Below, piece after piece: positions 1 to 5,962 of a stretch of DNA of 13,747 bases. The stretch spans positions 1 through 13,747 of the forward strand of contig CAYJPT010000055.1 of assembly GCA_964372165.1 (NCBI GenBank), in the 5' to 3' direction. This DNA is from CAYJAD01 sp964372165 (GTDB lineage Bacteria; Desulfobacterota; Desulfovibrionia; Desulfovibrionales; Desulfovibrionaceae). Made by a program: the position numbers and the translations under genes. The first letter of the stretch is position 1. Each line of letters starts with the position of its first letter. Below the pieces are notes generated by a model. That model was given only the letters and a program-made list of their open reading frames with translations, searched no databases and was not told where the DNA came from.

Positions 1-261
1 TCACTACTGCTAACTCGTTTTTTGCAAAATGAAACTGTCATAATACACATATGTTGTGCAAAAAAACAACTTAGCATTACAAATAAATAAAAAAAATCAT
101 AGTATAACACAATTCGACGAAATATTATCAAAAAAAACAAACTACAATGCCGTGATGCACCATGCATAAGTAAATTCTTATTTATTGCCTCAAAGACTCA
201 TGGTTGATCATAATAAAATACAAGCCGCTTTCAATTTTATAAATTACTTTAAAAAGCTTAG
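1..261. other. AT-rich non-coding stretch at the left edge
   Basis: I see no recognisable gene here. Short frames stay open to the left edge on both strands (plus strand to position 90; minus strand from an ATG at 50), but they are too short to judge and have no convincing ribosome binding site. The stretch is rich in A and T runs. It holds a possible leftward extended -10 (101-109), a small hairpin (arms 155-159 and 163-167, ATGCA/TGCAT), and a 13-base word (171-183) that recurs at 1277-1289 on the other side of purQ. It most likely separates purQ from a gene just outside the window. Confidence 0.6.
101..109 (-). promoter_or_regulatory. Possible leftward extended -10 promoter
   Basis: Read on the minus strand, this is TGT followed by TATACT, which matches the extended -10 form TGn-TATAAT with one mismatch in the hexamer. 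No good -35 hexamer sits 16-18 bases upstream, as expected for an extended -10 but weak as evidence in such AT-rich DNA. If real, it would drive a gene starting left of the window. Confidence 0.25.
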
Positions 262-292
262 GTGCACGTATGGCATCTATCATACAAAGCAC
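262..292 (-). terminator. Candidate purQ terminator hairpin
   Basis: The stem is in two parts, GTGC/GCAC (262-265 with 289-292) and GTATG/CATAC (268-272 with 281-285), with an unequal internal loop of 2 and 3 bases and an 8-base terminal loop. It overlaps the last base of the purQ stop codon. Reading leftward, a run of five T starts six bases after the stem (251-255). The interrupted stem and displaced T run make this a moderate candidate only. Confidence 0.4.
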
Positions 293-1098
293 TAAATACT
301 ACGTAAATATTTAATGGCATTAACAAAAAGCAGTGTTCCAGGGGGGGAAACTTCTCCCCTAGTCCAACCTGGATGATTAGTAACATGGTGAAAAGCCTCA
401 GGATGTGGCATAAGGCCAAGCATGCGCCCACTTGGGTCACAAAGGCCGGCAATACCTAAGGGTGAGCCATTGGGATTTGCAGGATACTCTTGCGTAACAT
501 TTTTATTTTCATCAACATATTGCAAAGCAATTAATTGTTCTTCTACTAAACGATCCAAGCACTGTTGATTTGTAGCAATTATTTTCCCTTCACCATGCCG
601 CACAGGACAAGACAAATATTCCAAACCCTTAGTAAAAACACACGGACTATCAGGATTAATGCGCATGGTTACCCATCTATCTTCATATCGAGCAGAATCA
701 TTGTGCCCAAGCGAAACGTGACGTACAAAACTTTCTTTATCAAAACTTGGTAAAAGACCAAGCTTTACCATGAGTTGAAAGCCATTACATATACCAAGAA
801 TAAGTTTGCCTTGGGCTATAAAATTTTGTAAATGCTCAAGCAGGGGAATTTTATTTTCATCTTCAAGGTAACGCCAACGCATGCTGGCAGCTTGTGCAGC
901 ACCAAGGTCATCACCATCTAAAAATCCACCGGGGAAAATAAGAAAATGGTAATCAGTTAATTTAACTTTGGCCTGAACAATATCAGAAAAGTGCACAACA
1001 TCAGCTCTGTCTGAACCTGCCAAGCGTGCAGTATGGGCTGTTTCCAAATGCGAATTAGTACCATAACCTGTAATAACAATTGTATTAACTTTGCCCAT
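292..1098 (-). CDS. purQ: Phosphoribosylformylglycinamidine synthase, glutaminase subunit PurQ
   Basis: This is the class I glutamine amidotransferase subunit of FGAM synthase (purine pathway step four). It releases ammonia from glutamine for conversion of FGAR to FGAM by PurL. In the 268-residue protein the triad is visible: Cys104 in the nucleophile elbow LGICNGFQ, and His232 and Glu234 in MPHPEAF. The FPGGFLDGDDLGAA segment (55-68) is typical of PurQ and of the C-terminal domain of large PurL. At 268 residues it is longer than the roughly 220-230 residue Bacillus-type PurQ and resembles the PurL C-terminal domain more closely. I chose the ATG at 1098 because AAGGAG lies 8 bases upstream; an in-frame GTG at 1107 overlaps that site. 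The gene stands alone and diverges from pyrG; purL and purS are not in the window. Confidence 0.93.
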   Translation of the reverse strand: MGKVNTIVITGYGTNSHLETAHTARLAGSDRADVVHFSDIVQAKVKLTDYHFLIFPGGFLDGDDLGAAQAASMRWRYLEDENKIPLLEHLQNFIAQGKLILGICNGFQLMVKLGLLPSFDKESFVRHVSLGHNDSARYEDRWVTMRINPDSPCVFTKGLEYLSCPVRHGEGKIIATNQQCLDRLVEEQLIALQYVDENKNVTQEYPANPNGSPLGIAGLCDPSGRMLGLMPHPEAFHHVTNHPGWTRGEVSPPGTLLFVNAIKYLRSI

Positions 1099-1160
1099 GA
1101 CTAGCACTCCTTATACATATACCATAGTACACAATAATAAATCATACACAATGCAGTTAA

Positions 1161-1222
1161 GCAAGGGGCTTGCATAATAAATGCATTTTCTTGCAAGGTC
1201 AATACTAGCTTTTTGCATGCAA
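1161..1222. repeat. Cluster of TTGCA-type palindromes between purQ and pyrG
   Basis: Four short dyads lie within 62 bases: GCAAG-GGG-CTTGC (1161-1173), TGCAT-AATAA-ATGCA (1171-1185), CTTGCAAG (1190-1197) and TTGCATGCAA (1213-1222). The first two share bases. All are built on TTGCA or its complement. They sit upstream of the pyrG -10 and upstream of purQ, where an activator or repressor of either gene could bind. No known operator was recognised. Confidence 0.35.
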
Positions 1223-1228
1223 TATGTA

Positions 1229-1234
1229 TATAAT
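1229..1234 (+). promoter_or_regulatory. Candidate pyrG promoter, -10 element
   Basis: A perfect TATAAT hexamer lies in the divergent spacer, 108 bases before the pyrG start. The best TTG-type hexamer upstream (TTGCAT, 1213-1218) is only 10 bases away, too close for a normal sigma-70 -35, so the -35 is weak or the promoter needs an activator. Transcription would begin near 1241, leaving a leader of about 100 bases that opens with the dyad at 1238-1259. Confidence 0.45.
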
Positions 1235-1237
1235 ATT

Positions 1238-1259
1238 TGAGTGACTGATTAATCACTCA
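1238..1259. promoter_or_regulatory. Perfect 7-bp inverted repeat at the presumed pyrG start site (operator or leader hairpin)
   Basis: The arms TGAGTGA (1238-1244) and TCACTCA (1253-1259) are perfectly complementary around an 8-base spacer. A second, offset perfect palindrome, TGATTAATCA (1246-1255), is nested in it. The element begins 4 bases after the TATAAT, so it would cover the transcription start. It could be a repressor operator or a hairpin at the 5' end of the pyrG leader. The dyad itself is certain; its function is inferred. Confidence 0.5.
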
Positions 1260-1342
1260 TAACCATTTAATATTAATAAATTCTTATTTGCATTAATCTA
1301 AAAACACACATTAAAACTACTCAAATAAGGAAACTTCAAGCT

Positions 1343-2983
1343 ATGAAAACAAAATTTATATTTGTTACAGGTGGTGTACTTTCTTCCTTGGGCAAAGGCT
1401 TAGCTGCAGCTTCACTAGGTGCGCTTTTAAAAGCACGTGGACTTTCTGTTACCATTCAAAAGCTTGATCCTTATATTAATGTAGACCCAGGCACTATGAA
1501 CCCATTTCAGCATGGTGAAGTTTATGTCACTGACGATGGTGCAGAAACTGACCTCGACCTTGGGCATTACGAGCGCTACCTTGGTGTACCCATGTCACGT
1601 AAAAACAATACTACTTCCGGAGCAATATATAATAAAGTCATTGCTAATGAACGGCAAGGTGTTTACCTTGGTGCAACAGTGCAAGTTATTCCACATATTA
1701 CCGATGAAATTAAAGATACAGTTCGTGCCTTAGCTGAAGGTGATAGTGCTCCTGATGTTGCAATAATTGAAATTGGCGGTACTGTTGGTGACATTGAAGG
1801 ACTGCCATTTTTTGAGGCCATTCGTCAGCTTAAATCTGACCTTGGGCGTAACAATTGCTTAAATATACATTTAACCTTAGTCCCATATCTACACTCAGCA
1901 GGTGAACATAAAACTAAACCCACACAGCATAGTGTTAAAGAATTACTTTCTATTGGAATTCAGCCTGATATTATTCTATGTCGATGTGAACAACCCATAC
2001 CTGAAGAGCTAAAGCGCAAAATAGCACTTTTTTGCAATGTAGATGAAGATGCTGTATTTTCTTCAGTAGATGTTCAAAATGTTTATGAAGTGCCATTAAA
2101 GTTTTTTGCAGAAGGTTTTGACCAGAAAGTAGCAATTATGCTGCGTCTTCCTGCACGCAATGCTGACTTAACTGCTTGGAAAGCTTTAATACATAACTGT
2201 TCAAACCTCAAATCAAAAGTAACCATTGCCATAGTTGGTAAATATGTTGAATTAAAAGAAGCATATAAGAGTTTGCATGAAGCATTAACTCATGCAGGCA
2301 TTGCCAATGATGTATGCATGGATTTACGCTATGTTAATTCTGAAGATATCAATGACCAAAGTGCTGCCACAGCTTTTGCAGGTTGCAATGGCATACTTGT
2401 TCCCGGTGGTTTTGGATATCGTGGAGTTGAGGGTAAGATTGCTTCTATACGTCATGCACGTGAAAATGGCATACCATTTTTTGGTATTTGCTTAGGCATG
2501 CAATGTGCTGTAATTGAATATGCTCGCCATGTTGCACAAATTAAAGATGCCAATTCTCAGGAATTTGCTCCTGATGGTTTAAACAGTGTTATTTATTGGA
2601 TGAATGAATGGACAAACCCACATACAGGTGAGCAAGAATATCGTGCAACAGATAGTGACAAAGGTGGAACAATGCGCCTTGGATCATATGATTGCTCTTT
2701 ACAACAAAACACTAAGGCACATGAAGCATATGGTACTGATTTCATTCAAGAGCGACATCGGCATCGTTATGAATTTAATAATAATTATTTAGATACATTA
2801 AGCAAACATGGTATGATTTTTAGTGGTACATCGCCAGATGGAAGTTTGGTTGAAATTATTGAATTGCCTAATCACCCTTGGTTTGTTGGTTGTCAATTTC
2901 ACCCTGAATTTAAATCAACTCCTATGAAAGCACATCCACTATTTAGGGAGTTTATTGCTGCAGCCAAAAAATTTAGCGCTTAA
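1343..2983 (+). CDS. pyrG: CTP synthase
   Basis: This enzyme aminates UTP to CTP using ATP and glutamine, the last step of de novo pyrimidine nucleotide synthesis, in the cytoplasm. The protein has 546 residues, the usual length. The N-terminal synthase domain (about 1-270) starts with the P-loop-like GGVLSSLGKG (10-19), followed by the family signature KLDPYINVDPGTMNPFQHGE and the DDGAETDLDLGHYER segment. The C-terminal class I glutaminase domain (about 290-546) has Cys383 in GICLGMQ and His520 and Glu522 in CQFHPEF, matching the E. coli triad positions closely. The start ATG at 1343 has AAGGA at 1327-1331, 11 bases upstream. It diverges from purQ and is followed by a hairpin terminator, so it is probably transcribed alone. 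Nothing in the coding sequence looks damaged. Confidence 0.98.
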   Translation: MKTKFIFVTGGVLSSLGKGLAAASLGALLKARGLSVTIQKLDPYINVDPGTMNPFQHGEVYVTDDGAETDLDLGHYERYLGVPMSRKNNTTSGAIYNKVIANERQGVYLGATVQVIPHITDEIKDTVRALAEGDSAPDVAIIEIGGTVGDIEGLPFFEAIRQLKSDLGRNNCLNIHLTLVPYLHSAGEHKTKPTQHSVKELLSIGIQPDIILCRCEQPIPEELKRKIALFCNVDEDAVFSSVDVQNVYEVPLKFFAEGFDQKVAIMLRLPARNADLTAWKALIHNCSNLKSKVTIAIVGKYVELKEAYKSLHEALTHAGIANDVCMDLRYVNSEDINDQSAATAFAGCNGILVPGGFGYRGVEGKIASIRHARENGIPFFGICLGMQCAVIEYARHVAQIKDANSQEFAPDGLNSVIYWMNEWTNPHTGEQEYRATDSDKGGTMRLGSYDCSLQQNTKAHEAYGTDFIQERHRHRYEFNNNYLDTLSKHGMIFSGTSPDGSLVEIIELPNHPWFVGCQFHPEFKSTPMKAHPLFREFIAAAKKFSA

Positions 2984-3028
2984 CCAGTCAGTATGGTTAA
3001 AAATATTGTGATAAGAAAAAATTTATTC

Positions 3029-3067
3029 AAAAAGCATGTAAAAAATTAACAAAAAATCATGCTTTTT
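3029..3067 (+). terminator. Intrinsic terminator after pyrG
   Basis: The perfect 10-bp stem AAAAAGCATG/CATGCTTTTT (3029-3038 with 3058-3067) encloses a 19-base A-rich loop and runs into a T-rich tract (3063-3068, then 3074-3079). It lies 45 bases after the pyrG stop. The loop is long, but the stem and T tract fit rho-independent termination, separating pyrG from xth. Confidence 0.65.
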
Positions 3068-3102
3068 TGTCAATTTTTTATATAAATGCTTAAAGGACAA
3101 AC

Positions 3103-3909
3103 ATGCTTATTAAATTACTTTCTTGGAATGTTAATGGACTGCGGGCGGTTTCTGCCAAGCCTGATTGGGCTTGGTTTGAACAAAGTGACGCACAAATTAT
3201 TGGCTTACAAGAAACAAAAGCAAATCCATCACAATTAAGCGAGCAACTAGTGCAGCCAGAAGGCTGGCAAAGTCTTTTTGCTTCATCTGTAGTAAAAAAA
3301 GGTTATTCAGGCGTTGCTGCTTTTAGCAAAATTAAACCTATTACAACTAATATAGAGCTACCACAAAGTGAATTTCAAGGTGAAGGTCGATTAGTTCACA
3401 TGGAGTTTGAGCAATTCCACTACTTTAATGTTTACTTTCCAAACGGTGGTGCTGCAGAACTTAATGAGCAAGGTAAACCTACTGGAAAATTCAAACGTGT
3501 ACCGTATAAAATGGGATTTTTTGATGCTTTCTTACAACATGCTGAAGAGCTTCGCAAAAGTAAACCTATTGTAGTTTGTGGCGACTTTAACATTGCTCAC
3601 CAACCTATTGACTTAGCCAGACCAAAGCAAAACATAAATAATACAGGATTTTTGCCAGAAGAGCGTGCATGGCTTGATGCCTTTGTGGCAAAAGGTTATG
3701 TGGATACTTTTAGAGCACATAATGGTGATGCTGAGGGTTATTACTCTTGGTGGTCTTATAAAGCACGCGCGCGGCAAAACAATATAGGCTGGCGTATTGA
3801 TTACTTTTTTGTTTCTGAAGAATTACGTCCTTGCATACGTGATGCGTGGATTGAAAGCCACATTTACGGCTCTGATCATTGTCCTGTGGGTCTAAGTCTT
3901 GAAGTTTAG
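3103..3909 (+). CDS. xth: Exodeoxyribonuclease III / AP endonuclease (XthA-ExoA family)
   Basis: This is an Mg-dependent base-excision repair nuclease that cuts 5' to abasic sites and removes 3' blocking groups. It belongs to the endonuclease/exonuclease/phosphatase fold. Its 268 residues match E. coli XthA in length. Active-site landmarks are in order: WNVNG (8-12), LQETK with Glu37 as metal ligand, GDFNIAH with Asp161 and Asn163, WRIDYFFVS with Asp233, and the terminal GSDHCPV with Asp258 and His259. The ATG at 3103 follows AAAGGA (3092-3097) by 5 bases. The gene lies downstream of the pyrG terminator and so probably has its own promoter. That promoter is not clear: a TTGTCA (3067-3072) and a TATAAA (3081-3086) are only 8 bases apart. 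The gene converges on the mla operon. Confidence 0.95.
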   Translation: MLIKLLSWNVNGLRAVSAKPDWAWFEQSDAQIIGLQETKANPSQLSEQLVQPEGWQSLFASSVVKKGYSGVAAFSKIKPITTNIELPQSEFQGEGRLVHMEFEQFHYFNVYFPNGGAAELNEQGKPTGKFKRVPYKMGFFDAFLQHAEELRKSKPIVVCGDFNIAHQPIDLARPKQNINNTGFLPEERAWLDAFVAKGYVDTFRAHNGDAEGYYSWWSYKARARQNNIGWRIDYFFVSEELRPCIRDAWIESHIYGSDHCPVGLSLEV

Positions 3910-3940
3910 AGCCTCACACAATAATGTGCAAGGCTCTAAA
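3905..3940. terminator. Strong stem-loop overlapping the xth stop codon
   Basis: A 10-bp stem (TTTAGAGCCT 3905-3914 with AGGCTCTAAA 3931-3940) is topped by CACA/TGTG (3915-3918 with 3925-3928), a 2-base bulge and a 6-base loop. It includes the xth TAG. On the plus strand the stem is followed by A, not T, and on the minus strand no T tract follows either. It lies between converging genes, so it probably helps end transcription or protects 3' ends, but it is not a textbook intrinsic terminator. Confidence 0.4.
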
Positions 3941-4047
3941 AAAATGTATTCCTATTTTACAGCAAACATTTTAAGGAAAGGCACAATTATACTTTGTAAG
4001 GAAATGCATAATATGTTTTTTGACTTGTAGATTAAATCAGCGTTTCC

Positions 4048-4872
4048 TTAATAAAATATTTGCCTCTTTTTATATGCTGCATAAGCTTCACGCATAGCAA
4101 TGTATGGGTCAACAGCTACCGCTTTAGAATCATTATACAAATTAAGTACAGGGCCTAAGTCATTAAAACGTAATCCCCCTGCTGTTGCAGTTACTGCAAG
4201 TGGTGTTTGAAAATAAAATGTTGGATCAAGAAAATAATCTGCGGCTGTACCAAAAGTTCCACGTACCGAGCTTGGCCCTATAATTGGCCAAACTAGATAT
4301 GGACCTGTTCCAAATCCCCAAACCCCAAAAGTTTGATCCATATTTTCACCTGAGGGATCAAGCGGCACAATAGTTTTTTTATGCTTTGCAACATCAATAA
4401 ATCCACCCAAACCTACAGTAGTGTTGATAAAAAATTTACCAAATTCAGCCCCTGCCGCCAAAGGTCTACCTTGCAATAGCGAACTTACAAAGCGCACCGG
4501 AAATAACACGTTATGGAAAAAATTACTTAAACCCGACTGCACCGGATCTGGCATAACATAATCATAACCTTTATAAAGTGGATTAATAAGATATAAATAA
4601 AAAATATCATTAAACCCAAACCAAAACCTATTCCATGGCTCAAAGGGATCAGATATACCTTGCACCGGAGTCGAGTCATAATCATCAAGATTTTCTCCGG
4701 AATTTTCTTCAAGCTGTTTAATAATTGGGGACTCTCCAAGCCGTCCTTTTTCATAGCCACTCATGGCTGCATCAACATTCATTGCCGCCATAGCTTGCTT
4801 ACTATACCCATGTGCAAAAACAAACACAAATGCTAATAAAAACATTATATTAAATTTAGTTACTACCTTCAT
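4048..4872 (-). CDS. mlaA: MlaA (VacJ) outer-membrane phospholipid-removal protein
   Basis: MlaA is the outer-membrane part of the Mla pathway; it takes mislocalised phospholipid from the outer leaflet and hands it to MlaC. The protein has 274 residues: a hydrophobic signal (about 8-20, likely cleaved near AMA-A, 27-30), an acidic linker (about 31-72), then the VacJ domain starting at DPFEPWNR (75-82). Further family signatures are SNFFHNVLFPVRFVSSLLQG (116-135), INTTVGLGGFIDVA and QTFGVWGFGTGPYLVWPIIGPSSVR. Unlike E. coli MlaA it has no lipobox and no cysteine at all, so it cannot be lipid-anchored through an N-terminal cysteine. The ATG at 4872 lies 9 bases after GAGGA and overlaps the end of mlaC by 17 bases, so translation is probably coupled. 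It is the last gene of the operon. Confidence 0.93.
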   Translation of the reverse strand: MKVVTKFNIMFLLAFVFVFAHGYSKQAMAAMNVDAAMSGYEKGRLGESPIIKQLEENSGENLDDYDSTPVQGISDPFEPWNRFWFGFNDIFYLYLINPLYKGYDYVMPDPVQSGLSNFFHNVLFPVRFVSSLLQGRPLAAGAEFGKFFINTTVGLGGFIDVAKHKKTIVPLDPSGENMDQTFGVWGFGTGPYLVWPIIGPSSVRGTFGTAADYFLDPTFYFQTPLAVTATAGGLRFNDLGPVLNLYNDSKAVAVDPYIAMREAYAAYKKRQIFY

Positions 4873-5494
4873 TAGATTTATTCCTCAAGGCTGCTCCCCG
4901 CTCACGAATGCGCACAGTTAACACCTCCGGACTTTCATTGGACAAAATTTCTCCAAATTGAGTCCGATAATTTTTTACAAGGCTTACACCTTCAATTAAT
5001 ACATCATAAACATACCATTTTCCATTTTTTAATAACATTCTATAGGCAATAGGAACAACTCTATTACCGTCCAAAGCTAAGGTTGTGCGCACTTCAACAC
5101 GAGTAACATCTTTGTTTGCAATTTCACCAACATATGCAATACGCTCTCCACTATACCCTTCTATACGATCAAGGTAAGTTCTAAAAAGTAAATCTGCAAA
5201 AGCGTCAACAAAGTTCTGTTGTTGTTCAGGTGTGAATGTTTTCCAGCGTTGTCCTACAGTGCGCATTGAAAACTCTTTAAAATCAAATATAGTATACAAT
5301 TCTTTTTCAATTTTTTTATTCAAATCTTGTCTGGTATTTGCATCACTATAACCAGGGTTTTTAATAAAATCCATCACTCGTGCAATTGAAGTCTCAAGCG
5401 TATTTCGTGCATCAGCCGTACTAGATGCAAAACTTGGTACAATCATGCAGCTGCATATAATCAAAGACATCACACAAGCCATGAAATTGCGCAT
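4856..5494 (-). CDS. mlaC: MlaC periplasmic phospholipid-binding protein
   Basis: MlaC is the soluble periplasmic carrier that shuttles phospholipid between MlaA and the inner-membrane MlaFED complex (Tol_Tol_Ttg2 family). The protein has 212 residues, normal for the family. Residues 1-23 form a signal peptide with a Ser-Phe-Ala cleavage site (21-23). The mature part shows the family pattern: an N-terminal helical region with FKEFSMRTVGQRWKTFTPEQQ, then FADLLFRTYLDRIEGYSGERI, and C-terminal strands around NGKWYVYDVLIEGVSLVKNYR. I chose the ATG at 5494 rather than a start 14 codons upstream because the very strong site GGAGGAG ends 6 bases before it. Only one base separates it from the mlaD stop, so its ribosome binding site lies inside mlaD. 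Confidence 0.93.
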   Translation of the reverse strand: MRNFMACVMSLIICSCMIVPSFASSTADARNTLETSIARVMDFIKNPGYSDANTRQDLNKKIEKELYTIFDFKEFSMRTVGQRWKTFTPEQQQNFVDAFADLLFRTYLDRIEGYSGERIAYVGEIANKDVTRVEVRTTLALDGNRVVPIAYRMLLKNGKWYVYDVLIEGVSLVKNYRTQFGEILSNESPEVLTVRIRERGAALRNKSNEGSN

Positions 5495-5495
5495 T

Positions 5496-5939
5496 TTAAA
5501 CTCCTCCAAAAGCAAATTTACTAATAATAGATTCAATATCCACGGCCGATTCTGTTTCTAAAATTTCTTCCCCTGGTGTAAGTACAATGTCTGAACCACC
5601 AAGAGATAAGCTAATATACTTATCACCAATGAGACCACTTGTTTTGATAGATGCTATAGTATCATCTGTAATTTTTAGCCTATTGTCAAGATACAAAGTA
5701 ACAATTGCTTGAGAAGTATTTATATCAAGCGTCATATTTGATACACGCCCCATTTGTACGCCTGCAATTTCTACAGCTGCACCAACACGCAAACCCGAAG
5801 CAGAGCTAAAGCGTGCTTGCAATTCGTAGCCATCACCACCAAAAACTTCCATGCGTCCAAGTTTTACCGTCAAATATGCTGTGCACAATAGCCCAACAAG
5901 GACAAAAAAACCTACAACTACTTCACGTCTTGTATTCAT
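5496..5939 (-). CDS. mlaD: MlaD, MCE-domain lipid transport subunit
   Basis: MlaD is anchored in the inner membrane and forms the hexameric MCE ring that passes lipid between MlaE and MlaC. The protein has 147 residues. After the short basic MNTRRE there is one transmembrane helix (about 7-26) and a single MCE domain (about 38-115) containing ASGLRVGAAVEIAGVQMGRV and the GLIGDKYISLSLGG strand pair. E. coli MlaD is about 183 residues; the difference is mainly in the C-terminal helical tail, which here ends soon after SAVDIESIISKFAFGGV. I used the ATG at 5939; a TTG four codons upstream is in frame but less likely. The ribosome binding site is weak (GGAA), which suggests coupling to mlaF, whose stop is 23 bases upstream. 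Confidence 0.92.
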   Translation of the reverse strand: MNTRREVVVGFFVLVGLLCTAYLTVKLGRMEVFGGDGYELQARFSSASGLRVGAAVEIAGVQMGRVSNMTLDINTSQAIVTLYLDNRLKITDDTIASIKTSGLIGDKYISLSLGGSDIVLTPGEEILETESAVDIESIISKFAFGGV

Positions 5940-5962
5940 GTTACATTCCAATGCGTTATACG

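Noticed and set aside
1..90. Short frames open to the left edge: a plus-strand frame ending at a stop at 88-90, another ending at 30-32, and a minus-strand ATG at 50.
   Set aside because: They are under 30 codons, resemble nothing I recognise, and the minus-strand ATG lacks a ribosome binding site. They cannot be told from chance without flanking sequence.
374..377. Missing KMSK in ArgRS taken as inactivation (protein residues 374-377).
   Set aside because: Many functional ArgRS enzymes carry a degenerate KMSK loop such as MSTR; the HIGH motif and the rest of the enzyme are intact.
1099..1107. GTG start for purQ three codons upstream.
   Set aside because: The GTG abuts the AAGGAG ribosome binding site, which is placed correctly for the ATG at 1098.
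5438..5460. Lipobox in the MlaC signal (ICSC).
   Set aside because: The residues before the cysteines do not fit the lipobox well, and a good Ser-Phe-Ala type I cleavage site follows; MlaC is a soluble carrier.
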